A DNA stretch of 45,284 nt from Pseudomonadota bacterium (lineage in GTDB: Bacteria; Pseudomonadota; Alphaproteobacteria; Rhizobiales; Beijerinckiaceae), in assembly GCA_023450615.1 (NCBI GenBank), contig JAEXGT010000019.1, forward strand, positions 1 to 45,284, given 5' to 3'. Made by a program: the position numbers and the translations under genes. The notes beneath the pieces are model-generated. The model did not search any database. It was not told the DNA's origin and was given only the letters and a program-made list of their open reading frames with translations. The stretch's first letter is position 1; every line of letters begins with the position of its first letter. Shown one piece after another: positions 16,895-25,289 of this stretch.

Positions 16895-17203
16895 TTAGCC
16901 TCTCATCATGTTCACGTCTTCAACCGCGATGGAGCCGCGGTTGCGGAAGAAGACCACCAGAATGGCAAGACCGATGGCGGCTTCCGCGGCTGCGACCGTG
17001 AGGATCAGCAGGGCGAAGACCTGGCCGACGATGTCGCCCAGATGCGTTGAGAAGGCCACCATGTTGATGTTCACCGAGAGCAGGATCAGCTCGATGGACA
17101 TCAGGATGACGATGACGTTCTTCCGGTTGATGAAGATGCCGAACACGCCGAGCGTAAAGAGCACGGCGGCGACGGTGAGGTAATGGCCCAGTCCGATAAC
17201 CAT
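16895..17203 (-). CDS. nuoK: NADH-quinone oxidoreductase subunit K
   Basis: Small membrane subunit of complex I in the hydrophilic channel chain linking quinone chemistry to the antiporter modules. The 102 residues form three helices. The conserved membrane glutamates are in IVILMSIELILLSVNINMVA (first) and AAAEAAIGLAILVVFFRN (second). The length is the family standard. It starts MVIGLGHYLTV at 17203, 11 bp downstream of nuoJ, and is followed by nuoL at 23 bp. Confidence 0.97.
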   Translation of the reverse strand: MVIGLGHYLTVAAVLFTLGVFGIFINRKNVIVILMSIELILLSVNINMVAFSTHLGDIVGQVFALLILTVAAAEAAIGLAILVVFFRNRGSIAVEDVNMMRG

Positions 17204-17214
17204 CGCGTGTCTCC

Positions 17215-17829
17215 TTAAATGCCCTGGCGGAAGGGAACCTTCCGAACCTCGACGGCGGTTTCCTGCGTGCGGGCGTTCTGCATCGAGATGTCCTGGCGGC
17301 GCACGCCCACCCGCTCACGCAGGGTCAGCACGATAGCCCCGATCATCGCCACCAGCAGGATGAGGCCAGCCGCCTGGAAGAAGTAGAAATAACGGGTGTA
17401 GAGCACATGGCCCAAAGCCTCGGTATTGGTCATCACGTCGGCTGCCGGAATCGGAACCGCAGGCGAACGGACGAGGCCCGGGTCGATCACATAGGCGCTC
17501 ACGACGAAGATGAGTTCGATGAGCAGCACGATGCCGATCAGGCCGCCCACGGGCAGGTATTGCAGGAAGCCCTGGCGAAGTGCCGTGAAGTCCACGTCGA
17601 GCATCATCACCACGAAGAGGAAGAGCACCGCGACCGCGCCCACATAGACGATGATCAGGATCATCGCGAGGAACTCGGCCCCCATCATCAGGAACAGGCC
17701 TGCCGCATTAACGAAGGCCAGGATGAGGAACAGCACCGACTGCACAGGATTGCGCGAGGCGATGACCATAAAGCCCGAAGCGATCGTAATCGTCGCGAAC
17801 AGATAGAAGAAGGCGGCGGTAACCGTCAT
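17215..17829 (-). CDS. nuoJ: NADH-quinone oxidoreductase subunit J
   Basis: Membrane subunit of complex I whose third helix takes part in the conformational coupling path. The protein has 204 residues from the ATG at 17829 (MTVTAAFFYLF). A TTG four codons upstream is a poorer alternative. Conserved parts are SRNPVQSVLFLILAFVNAAG, LMMGAEFLAMILIIVYVGA and the tail helix ILLVAMIGAIVLTLRER. A 141-bp gap separates it from nuoI, larger than other gaps in the operon, with a CTGCCC/GGGCAG hairpin near 17945-17960 that could be an mRNA processing or attenuation site. Confidence 0.96.
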   Translation of the reverse strand: MTVTAAFFYLFATITIASGFMVIASRNPVQSVLFLILAFVNAAGLFLMMGAEFLAMILIIVYVGAVAVLFLFVVMMLDVDFTALRQGFLQYLPVGGLIGIVLLIELIFVVSAYVIDPGLVRSPAVPIPAADVMTNTEALGHVLYTRYFYFFQAAGLILLVAMIGAIVLTLRERVGVRRQDISMQNARTQETAVEVRKVPFRQGI

Positions 17830-17970
17830 GCTCAAACACAAGCCGCCCCGAGAGCGGCCCCTTCCGACGTGGCCCCGGCGAATCCGGTGGCCTGTCTATA
17901 AATTCCGAACCCGGAGGGAACAACCCGCCGGACATGCTTGCCCCCTGCCCTTGCCGGGCAGGAAGAGATT

Positions 17971-18459
17971 TTAGCGATAAGGCGCCGTCTTCGCGAGGTT
18001 GCGAGCGATCTCCCGCTCCCAGCGTTCGCCATTTTCGAGCAGCTTGGCCTTGTCGTAATAAAGCTCTTCGCGGGTCTCCACGGAGAACTCGAAGTTCGGG
18101 CCTTCCACGATGGCATCCACCGGGCAGGCTTCCTGGCACATTCCGCAATAGATGCACTTCACCATGTCGATGTCGTAGCGCGTCGTGCGGCGGGTGCCGT
18201 CATTGCGGCGCGGACCGGCCTCGATGGTAATGGCCTGAGCGGGGCAGATGGCCTCGCAGAGCTTGCAGGCGATGCAACGCTCTTCCCCGTTGGGATAACG
18301 GCGAAGGGCATGTTCACCGCGGAAGCGGGGTCCGCGATGGCCCATCTCGAACGGGTAGTTGAGCGTGGCCTTCGGCTTGAAGAAGTACTTCATGGTCAGG
18401 ACAAAGCCCACCACGAATTCCCTCAAGAGAAGAGAGTTGAAGAACTGACCGATCTTCAT
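17971..18459 (-). CDS. nuoI: NADH-quinone oxidoreductase subunit I (two [4Fe-4S] clusters)
   Basis: Peripheral-arm subunit holding clusters N6a and N6b, which pass electrons towards NuoB. The 162 residues have two ferredoxin motifs: CIACKLCEAICP (Cys62, 65, 68, 72) and CIYCGMCQEACP (Cys102, 105, 108, 112), each CxxCxxCxxxCP. The N-terminal helix LREFVVGFVLTMKYFFKPKA contacts the membrane arm. It lies 10 bp downstream of nuoH and 141 bp upstream of nuoJ. Confidence 0.97.
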   Translation of the reverse strand: MKIGQFFNSLLLREFVVGFVLTMKYFFKPKATLNYPFEMGHRGPRFRGEHALRRYPNGEERCIACKLCEAICPAQAITIEAGPRRNDGTRRTTRYDIDMVKCIYCGMCQEACPVDAIVEGPNFEFSVETREELYYDKAKLLENGERWEREIARNLAKTAPYR

Positions 18460-18469
18460 ATCGATCTCC

Positions 18470-19495
18470 TTAGCGCATGCCCGGCGCGTTGCCGGTCGCC
18501 ATCAGCACGCCCGCGACGATGACCACCATGGCCAGCGACAAGGGAAGGAAGACCTTCCAGCCGAGGCGCATGAGCTGATCGTAGCGGTAACGCGGCACCA
18601 GGGCTTTCACCATGGCGATGAGGAAGAAGAGGAAGCTCGCCTTCAGGACGAACCAGATCACGCCCGGCACCCATGTGAAAGGTGCGAACGGGATCGGGGA
18701 TAGCCAGCCGCCGAGAAACAGGATCGTGCCAAGCGCGCACATGGTCATGATGGCCACGTACTCGCCGAGCATGAACAGCAGGTACGGGGTGGAGGAATAT
18801 TCCACCATGTATCCGGCGACCAGTTCCGATTCAGCTTCAGGAAGGTCGAAGGGCGGGCGGTTCGTCTCGGCCATGGCCGAGATGAAGAACACCACGAACA
18901 TCGGGAACAGCGGCAGCCAGTACCAGCCGAGAATTCCGAGGTTCGAGTTCTGCGACTCGACGATGCCCGACAGGTTCAGCGTGCCGGCGCACATAAGCAC
19001 CGTTACGATGACGAAGCCGATGGAGACCTCATAGGACACCATCTGCGCCGCCGAGCGGAGCGCGCCCAGGAACGGGTACTTCGAGTTCGAAGCCCAGCCG
19101 CCCATGATGACGCCGTAAACGCCGAGCGACGAGATCGCGAAGATATACAGAATGCCCACATTGATATCGGCAATCGCCCAGCCCGCGTTGAGCGGGATGA
19201 CCGCCCAGGCCGCAAGCGAAAGCGTACACATCACCAGCGGCGCCAAAAGGAACATGCCCTTGTTGGCAGGGGCCGGGATGACCGGCTCCTTCAGCACGAA
19301 CTTGAGCAGGTCGGCGAAGGATTGCAGCAGGCCCCAGGGCCCGACCACGTTCGGCCCGCGGCGCAGCTGAACCGCAGCCCAGACCTTACGGTCGGCATAG
19401 AGCGCATAGGCGATGAAGATGAGGAGCGCGACGAGCAGGAGCAGGCTCTTGCCCAGCATGATCGCGACCGAGAGGAGGATATCTCCCAATTCCAT
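18470..19495 (-). CDS. nuoH: NADH-quinone oxidoreductase subunit H
   Basis: Membrane subunit at the junction of the two arms, forming the entry of the quinone chamber. The protein has 341 residues from the ATG at 19495 (MELGDILLSV), preceded by GTGGAG as ribosome-binding site. A GTG five codons upstream lies within that site and is unlikely. Family marks are ADRKVWAAVQLRRGPNVVGP, GVYGVIMGGWASNSKYPFLG, AAQMVSYEVSIG, AETNRPPFDLPEAESELVAG and ALVPRYRYDQLMRLGWKVFLP. About eight helices are seen. It is 17 bp after nuoG and 10 bp before nuoI. Confidence 0.97.
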   Translation of the reverse strand: MELGDILLSVAIMLGKSLLLLVALLIFIAYALYADRKVWAAVQLRRGPNVVGPWGLLQSFADLLKFVLKEPVIPAPANKGMFLLAPLVMCTLSLAAWAVIPLNAGWAIADINVGILYIFAISSLGVYGVIMGGWASNSKYPFLGALRSAAQMVSYEVSIGFVIVTVLMCAGTLNLSGIVESQNSNLGILGWYWLPLFPMFVVFFISAMAETNRPPFDLPEAESELVAGYMVEYSSTPYLLFMLGEYVAIMTMCALGTILFLGGWLSPIPFAPFTWVPGVIWFVLKASFLFFLIAMVKALVPRYRYDQLMRLGWKVFLPLSLAMVVIVAGVLMATGNAPGMR

Positions 19496-19512
19496 GGTTC
19501 TTTTCTCCACTC

Positions 19513-21591
19513 TTACTCGGCTGCTTCGAGCTTCAGCTCACGGGCGAGCGCAGAGCACTCGGCCATGACGCCGGAGGCGCGGGCAATCGGGTTCGTCAAG
19601 TAGAAGTCCTTCACAGGGCTCGTAAATGCATCGCGTCCAAGCGTGCCGCCAAGACCGGAAAGCGCCTGAATGGCGGAAGCGGTATCGGCGGACTGCACTC
19701 TGTCAATGGCTGCGAAATGCGGATGAGCCGCATAGAGCTTGGCCCGCAGGGCATTGAGCGAGTCGAACGGCAGGCGGTGGCCCAGAACCTCCGACAGGGC
19801 CCGCAGGATCGCCCAATCCTCACGGGCTTCGCCCGGAGCGAAGGCTGCGCGGTTGGCCATCTGCACCCGGCCTTCCGTGTTCACGTAGGTACCGGATTTC
19901 TCCGTATAGGTGGCGCTTGGCAGGATCACGTCGGCCCGGTGAGCGCCACGGTCTCCGTGGGTGCCCTGGTAAATGACGAAGGCACCGGGAACGACATCGA
20001 TCTCGTCGGCACCGAGGTTGAAGAGAACCTCGACACCGCCCTGAGCCATCTGCTGGGCGGTCAGGCCGCCCTCGCCCGGCACAAGGCCGAGATCGAGCGC
20101 ACCGACGCGAGAAGCCGCGGTATGGAGCACCGAGAGGCCGTTCCAGCCCTCCTTCACCGCCCCCACGTCGCGGGCGAGCGACGCAATGGCGGAGAGCACC
20201 GCAAGTCCGTCCGGACGAGTAAGGGCGCCCTGCCCCACGATGATCAGCGGACGCTCGGCAGCGCGCAGCTTCTCGATGAAGCTGTGACGGCCACTGGCCA
20301 ACTCAGCGAGCGTATCGGGACCTGCGCCGAGATATTCGTAAGGATAGGTCAGATCCACATTCTCACCGATCAGGGCAATCGGTGGCGGCGCTGCGCGCCA
20401 ACGCTTGCGGATGCGCACGTTCACGAGCGAGGCTTCAAAGCGCGGGTTGGAGCCCACGATCAGGATAGCATCCGCATCCTCGATGCCCGAGATGGTGCTG
20501 TTGAAGAGATAGGAGCCGCGTCCGTAAGCAGGCGACAGCACAGTGCCGTCCTGGCGGGCGTCGACATTCGTCACGCCGAGGCTCTGCATGAGGAGCTTGA
20601 GCGCAAACATCTCTTCGACGGCAGCGAGATCGCCGACGATAGCGCCGATCTTCTGAGGAGACGTGCCCTTCACCTTGGCGGCGATGGTGGCGAACGCCTC
20701 CTGCCAGGATGCCGGACGCAGGCGGCCGTTCTCACGAACGAACGGACGATCGAGGCGCTGCAGGCGCAGGCCATCGACAATCTGGCGGGTCTTGTCGGTG
20801 ATCCATTCCTCGTTCACAGCCTCGTTGACGCGCGGCAGGATACGCATGACCTCGCGGCCACGGGAATCCACGCGGATCGAGGAACCCACGGCATCCATCA
20901 CGTCGACGGAATCCGTCTTGGTGAGTTCCCAGGGACGGAAATGGAACGACTCGGGCTTATGGGTGAGCGCGCCGACCGGGCAGAGATCGGCAATGTTGGC
21001 CTGCAGTTCGGAACCGAGCGCCTTCTCGAGATAGCTCGTGATCTCCATGTCCTCGCCGCGCCACAGGGCACCCATATCCGGCACGCCAGCCACCTCGGCG
21101 GTAAAGCGCACGCAGCGGGTGCAGTGGATGCAGCGGTTCATGGAGGTGCGAACCAACGGGCCAAGGTACTTGTCGGTCACCGCACGCTTGTTCTCATGGT
21201 AGCGGCTGGTGTCGACACCGTAGGCCATGGCCTGGTCCTGCAGGTCGCACTGGCCACCCTGATCGCAGATCGGGCAATCGAGCGGGTGGTTGATGAGCAG
21301 GAACTCCATCACCCCTTCGCGCGCCTTCTTCACGGTCGGCGACTTGGTGGAGATTTCCGGCGGCTCACCATTCGGGCCCGGACGGCAATCGCGCACGCCC
21401 CAGGCGCAAGAGGCGACCGGCTTCGGCGCACCCTTCACCTCGACGAGACACATGCGGCAGTTACCGGCAATCGACAGCCGCTCATGGTAGCAGAAGCGCG
21501 GAACTTCAGCGCCTGCGGCCTCGGCGGCTTGGAGCAGCGTGTATTCGGCGGGGACGTCGACCTCGACGCCATCAACGATGATTTTAGCCAT
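19513..21591 (-). CDS. nuoG: NADH-quinone oxidoreductase subunit G
   Basis: Large iron-sulfur subunit of the complex I peripheral arm, in the electron chain between NuoF/NuoE and NuoI. The 692 residues start with a plant-type [2Fe-2S] domain (RFCYHERLSIAGNCRMCLVE), then the His-Cys cluster segment HPLDCPICDQGGQCDLQDQA, the [4Fe-4S] segment CIHCTRCVRFTAEVAG, and a molybdopterin-oxidoreductase-like domain from about residue 215 (WELTKTDSVDVMDAVGS). The extra N7 cluster motif seen in E. coli-type NuoG is not apparent, as expected for alphaproteobacterial and mitochondrial 75-kDa homologues. It is 7 bp from nuoF. Confidence 0.97.
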   Translation of the reverse strand: MAKIIVDGVEVDVPAEYTLLQAAEAAGAEVPRFCYHERLSIAGNCRMCLVEVKGAPKPVASCAWGVRDCRPGPNGEPPEISTKSPTVKKAREGVMEFLLINHPLDCPICDQGGQCDLQDQAMAYGVDTSRYHENKRAVTDKYLGPLVRTSMNRCIHCTRCVRFTAEVAGVPDMGALWRGEDMEITSYLEKALGSELQANIADLCPVGALTHKPESFHFRPWELTKTDSVDVMDAVGSSIRVDSRGREVMRILPRVNEAVNEEWITDKTRQIVDGLRLQRLDRPFVRENGRLRPASWQEAFATIAAKVKGTSPQKIGAIVGDLAAVEEMFALKLLMQSLGVTNVDARQDGTVLSPAYGRGSYLFNSTISGIEDADAILIVGSNPRFEASLVNVRIRKRWRAAPPPIALIGENVDLTYPYEYLGAGPDTLAELASGRHSFIEKLRAAERPLIIVGQGALTRPDGLAVLSAIASLARDVGAVKEGWNGLSVLHTAASRVGALDLGLVPGEGGLTAQQMAQGGVEVLFNLGADEIDVVPGAFVIYQGTHGDRGAHRADVILPSATYTEKSGTYVNTEGRVQMANRAAFAPGEAREDWAILRALSEVLGHRLPFDSLNALRAKLYAAHPHFAAIDRVQSADTASAIQALSGLGGTLGRDAFTSPVKDFYLTNPIARASGVMAECSALARELKLEAAE

Positions 21592-21598
21592 CTCTATC

Positions 21599-22900
21599 TC
21601 ACTCCGCCGCGATCATGACGGATTCTGAATGCGGGTTCGCCGCGTAGTCGTCGATCCGCTTCTCGATCTCATGACGGAAGTGGCGGATCAGACCCTGAAC
21701 CGGCCAAGCCGCCGCGTCGCCGAGCGCGCAGATGGTATGGCCTTCGATCTGGGTCGAGACTTCGAGCAGCATGTCGATTTCGCGCTTCTGGGCGCGGCCC
21801 TCGGCCATGCGGTTGAGCACGCGCCACATCCAGCCGGTGCCCTCACGGCACGGCGTGCACTGGCCGCAGCTCTCGTGCTTGTAGAAATACGAGATGCGGG
21901 CAATGGCGCGGACGATATCCGTGGACTTGTCCATGACGATCACGGCGGCGGTGCCGAGACCCGAGCGCAGGCCGCGTAGGGTATCGAAATCCATCGGCGC
22001 GTCGATGATCTGATCGGCGGGTACCACGGGAACGGACGAGCCGCCGGGGATCACGGCGAGCAGGTTATCCCAGCCCCCGCGGATGCCGCCGCAATGGGTG
22101 TCGATCAGTTCGCGGAATGTCAGCCCCATGGCCTCTTCCACGTTGCAGGGCTTGTTCACGTGGCCCGACACACAGAAGAGCTTGGTGCCCACGTTGTTCG
22201 GACGGCCGATGCCGGAGAACCAGGATGCGCCACGGCGCAGGATCGTGCCCGCAACCGCAATCGACTCCACGTTGTTCACAGTGGTCGGGCAGCCGTAGAG
22301 GCCCATATTCGCAGGGAATGGAGGCTTGAGGCGCGGCATGCCCTTCTTGCCTTCCATGCTCTCGATGAGCGCCGTCTCCTCGCCGCAGATGTAAGCGCCT
22401 GCGCCGTGGTGGACATAGAGGTCGAAGGGATAGCCGTGGATGTTGTCCTTGCCGATGAGGCCGGCGGCATAAGCCTCGTCCACCGCACGCTGAAGGGCGT
22501 GCTTCTCGGCAATGTACTCGCCGCGAATGTAGATGTAGGCCGCATGCGCGCCCATGGCGAAGGATGCAATGAGACAGCCCTCAACAAGAAGATGCGGATC
22601 ACTCCGCATGATCTCGCGATCCTTACAGGTGCCCGGCTCCGACTCGTCGGCATTGACGACGAGATAATGCGGACGGCCATCGGACTGCTTGGGCATGAAG
22701 GACCATTTCAGGCCCGTAGGGAAGCCCGCGCCGCCGCGACCGCGAAGGCCGGAAGCCTTCATCTCGTCGATGATCCAGTCACGGCCCTTCTCGAGAAGGA
22801 ACTTCGTCCCGTCCCAAGCGCCGCGCATCTTCGCAGCCTGAAGGTCCGGCGAATGGAAGCCGTAGAGGTTGGTGAAAATGCGATCTCTATCGTGAAGCAT
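21599..22900 (-). CDS. nuoF: NADH-quinone oxidoreductase subunit F (NADH- and FMN-binding)
   Basis: Entry point of complex I: binds NADH and FMN and carries cluster N3. The 433 residues contain the FMN-binding glycine loop GRGGAGFPTG (about 54-63), the NADH-site segment VVNADESEPGTCKDREIM, the loop GAYICGEETALIESMEG, and the cluster motif ESCGQCTPCREGTGWM with a distant fourth cysteine in THCGGI or CALGDAAAWP (the latter is the canonical one). It lies between nuoE (13 bp) and nuoG (7 bp). Confidence 0.97.
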   Translation of the reverse strand: MLHDRDRIFTNLYGFHSPDLQAAKMRGAWDGTKFLLEKGRDWIIDEMKASGLRGRGGAGFPTGLKWSFMPKQSDGRPHYLVVNADESEPGTCKDREIMRSDPHLLVEGCLIASFAMGAHAAYIYIRGEYIAEKHALQRAVDEAYAAGLIGKDNIHGYPFDLYVHHGAGAYICGEETALIESMEGKKGMPRLKPPFPANMGLYGCPTTVNNVESIAVAGTILRRGASWFSGIGRPNNVGTKLFCVSGHVNKPCNVEEAMGLTFRELIDTHCGGIRGGWDNLLAVIPGGSSVPVVPADQIIDAPMDFDTLRGLRSGLGTAAVIVMDKSTDIVRAIARISYFYKHESCGQCTPCREGTGWMWRVLNRMAEGRAQKREIDMLLEVSTQIEGHTICALGDAAAWPVQGLIRHFRHEIEKRIDDYAANPHSESVMIAAE

Positions 22901-22913
22901 CTTAAGTCACCCC

Positions 22914-23963
22914 TCAGGACGTCTTGTTGTCTTTGTCGACGGTCACGCCCGGCTTGCTCTCGCTGCCGTCGCGGCGCGTCTCGGCTTCAGCCGGAGGCGT
23001 ACCAGCAATGGGCGTCGTGGGGCTTGTCGGAACCGCATCCTTGCCCGGCGATGCCACATAGGACTTGCCGCTCTGCGGAGCGGGCTTGGCAGCGTCTTCC
23101 GTGCGAGCCTCGACCTTCGTCGCACGAGACGCGTCGCCAGCTTCCTTTTGATCGACCGGCTTCACCGGAGCCTCGCCCTCTTTGGCACGCTTGGCCGGTG
23201 TATCGGCAGCGTCGCTTTCGATGGCGCGTCCGGCTGCAGGCTTTGCAGCCTTCGCGGCCTCCGGAACGGTTGCCGTGGCAGCGGCAGCCTCACCCGTGGC
23301 AGGCTGGGCCTGCTCTTCGAAGCGCTTGCGCCATGCGCCGATCTGCGAGCCGTCATAGAGCGACGGGTCCTGCAGGGTCTTCACGGCCTCATGCGGCTCG
23401 GAACGGTTGCGGCCGATTTGGGAGCCGGTCTTCACCGGGCGGCCTGCCGCGAGATCGTCGAGCAGCTTCTCGAAGTTCTCCGTCGTCAGGTCTTCGTAGT
23501 AGTCGTCGTTGATCTGCACCATCGGCGCGTTGCAGCAGGCGCCCAGGCACTCGACTTCGAGCCAGGAGAACTTGCCGTCGGCAGTCACATGGTTCTGCTC
23601 GCCGATGCGCTTTTCGAGCACCTTCTTGATGTCGCCCGCGCCGCGCAGCACGCAAGGCGTGGTGCCGCAGAACTGGATGAAATATTGTCCGACCGGCTCA
23701 AGGTTGAACATCGTGTAGAAGGTCGCCACTTCCATCACGCGGATGATCGGCATGTCGAGCCGCGCGGCCACGGCCTCGATGGCCTTGCGCGGCAGCCAGC
23801 CGCCAGCCTGCTCTTGCGCCTTCCACAAAAGCGGGATCACCGCCGACGCCTGACGGCCGGGCGGGTATTTGGCGATCTGCTGCTCAGCGAAAGCTTCGGT
23901 CTCGGATGAGAACGCGAAGCTCTCGGGCTGCAATTCTTCAGGCGCGAGCTTACGAACGGCCAT
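22914..23963 (-). CDS. nuoE: NADH-quinone oxidoreductase subunit E with a long low-complexity tail
   Basis: Holds cluster N1a, a [2Fe-2S] centre next to the FMN of NuoF. The thioredoxin-like core fills about residues 1-205: ligands are Cys99 and Cys104 (FCGTTPC) and Cys139 and Cys143 (ECLGACC), with YPPGRQASAVIPLLWKAQEQ before them. From about residue 215 to 349 (DNA about 23321-22914) comes an extension rich in Ala, Lys, Glu, Pro and Thr, with no hydrophobic core, hence probably disordered. The family standard is about 160-220 residues. Extensions of this type are found in related Hyphomicrobiales, so I do not think it is a fusion artefact. Role of the tail is unknown. Confidence 0.96.
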   Translation of the reverse strand: MAVRKLAPEELQPESFAFSSETEAFAEQQIAKYPPGRQASAVIPLLWKAQEQAGGWLPRKAIEAVAARLDMPIIRVMEVATFYTMFNLEPVGQYFIQFCGTTPCVLRGAGDIKKVLEKRIGEQNHVTADGKFSWLEVECLGACCNAPMVQINDDYYEDLTTENFEKLLDDLAAGRPVKTGSQIGRNRSEPHEAVKTLQDPSLYDGSQIGAWRKRFEEQAQPATGEAAAATATVPEAAKAAKPAAGRAIESDAADTPAKRAKEGEAPVKPVDQKEAGDASRATKVEARTEDAAKPAPQSGKSYVASPGKDAVPTSPTTPIAGTPPAEAETRRDGSESKPGVTVDKDNKTS

Positions 23964-23979
23964 TTGACTCTTCTCCTCA

Positions 23980-24012
23980 TCGTCATGGCCGGGCGAGCCC
24001 GGCCATTCACGA
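23980..24012. repeat. REP-like palindrome between nuoD and nuoE
   Basis: ATGGCCGGG (23985-23993), a 4-base loop CGAG, and CCCGGCCAT (23998-24006) form a perfect 9-bp inverted repeat, flanked by CGTC and CACGAC. Palindromes of this wording are dispersed in many Hyphomicrobiales chromosomes as intergenic repeats. I see only this copy in the window. Within the nuo transcript it would fold as a strong hairpin without a T run, so it may influence mRNA stability rather than end transcription. Confidence 0.55.
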
Positions 24013-24080
24013 CTTGAACGTATTCATCACGCTTTTTCAGAAGCGTGGTGCCGGCCCCGAAATCGAGCCCGGATTATTCC

Positions 24081-25271
24081 TTACCGGTCCACTTCACCGA
24101 ACACGATGTCGAGCGAACCGAGAACGCCTGCGACGTCGGCCAGCATGTGGCCCCGGCACATGAAATCCATGCCCTGCAAGTGTGCAAAGCCCGGAGCGCG
24201 CACATGGCAGCGGTACGGCTTGTTGGTTCCGTCCGAGACCAGATACACGCCGAATTCACCCTTCGGAGCCTCCACGGCGGCATAGACCTCGCCCGCGGGG
24301 ACGTGGAAGCCTTCCGTGTAGAGCTTGAAGTGATGGATCAGCGCTTCCATGGAGCGCTTCATGTCCTTGCGCGAGGGCGGAGCGATCTTGCCGTCGAGCG
24401 TCGAAACAGGTCCCTGCCCGTCCGGCGCGCGCAGCTTGTCGAGGCACTGACGCATGATGCGCACGGACTGACGCATCTCTTCCATGCGAATGACCTGACG
24501 GTCGTAGTTGTCGCCGTTGAGACCGACCGGGATGTCGAATTCCATCTCCTCGTAGCACTCGTAGGGCTGCGCCTTGCGCAGATCCCAGGCCACGCCGCAG
24601 CTGCGGACGATGACGCCGGAGAAGCCCCACTTCCAGCAATCGTCGAGCGTGATCGTGCCGATATCGACGTTGCGTTGCTTGAAGATGCGGCTCCCCATGA
24701 CGAGGGTGTCGAGATCGTCGAGCACCGTCAGGAAGGGATCGCAGAACGCTTCGATGTCGTCGATCAACTCCGGCTGGATGTCCATGTTCACGCCGCCCGG
24801 ACGGAAGTAGTTGGCGTGCATGCGTGAGCCGGAAATGCGCTCGTAGAAGATCATCAGCTTCTCGCGCTCCTCGAAGCCCCAGAGGGGCGGAGTGAGCGCG
24901 CCGACGTCCATGGCCTGCGTGGTCACATTGAGGAGGTGCGAAAGCAGACGGCCAATTTCCGAGAACAGCACGCGGATCAGCTGCGCGCGGCGCGGAACCG
25001 CGATGCCGAGGAGCTTCTCGACCGCGAGGCAGTAGGCATGTTCCTGGTTCATCGGCGCGACGTAATCGAGCCGGTCGAAATACGGATTGGCTTGAACGTA
25101 GGTCTTGTACTCGATCAGCTTCTCGGTGCCGCGATGGAGCAGGCCGATATGCGGATCGACGCGCTCGACGATCTCGCCGTCGAGTTCCAGCACGAGACGC
25201 AAAACGCCGTGCGCAGCAGGGTGCTGCGGCCCGAAGTTGATCGTGAAATTGCGGATATTATGCTCGCCCAT
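24081..25271 (-). CDS. nuoD: NADH-quinone oxidoreductase subunit D
   Basis: 49-kDa-type subunit forming the quinone-reduction cavity together with NuoB. The 396 residues start with FTINFGPQHPAAHGVLRLVL (the conserved His of GPQHPAAHG lies in the quinone site). Further marks are HIGLLHRGTEKLIEYKTY, RLDYVAPMNQEHAYCLAVE, and the C-terminal segment LADVAGVLGSLDIVFGEVDR. NuoC is a separate gene here (no NuoCD fusion as in E. coli). It is 18 bp after nuoC; a 117-bp gap with the REP-like palindrome separates it from nuoE. Confidence 0.97.
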   Translation of the reverse strand: MGEHNIRNFTINFGPQHPAAHGVLRLVLELDGEIVERVDPHIGLLHRGTEKLIEYKTYVQANPYFDRLDYVAPMNQEHAYCLAVEKLLGIAVPRRAQLIRVLFSEIGRLLSHLLNVTTQAMDVGALTPPLWGFEEREKLMIFYERISGSRMHANYFRPGGVNMDIQPELIDDIEAFCDPFLTVLDDLDTLVMGSRIFKQRNVDIGTITLDDCWKWGFSGVIVRSCGVAWDLRKAQPYECYEEMEFDIPVGLNGDNYDRQVIRMEEMRQSVRIMRQCLDKLRAPDGQGPVSTLDGKIAPPSRKDMKRSMEALIHHFKLYTEGFHVPAGEVYAAVEAPKGEFGVYLVSDGTNKPYRCHVRAPGFAHLQGMDFMCRGHMLADVAGVLGSLDIVFGEVDR

Positions 25272-25289
25272 GGGTCGCCCTTTCCGCCT

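Noticed and set aside
15633..16898. 421-codon plus-strand frame opposite nuoL
   Set aside because: Antisense shadow with no ribosome-binding site and no recognisable domain.
19717..21618. 633-codon plus-strand frame opposite nuoG
   Set aside because: Antisense shadow; nuoG is certain from its iron-sulfur motifs.
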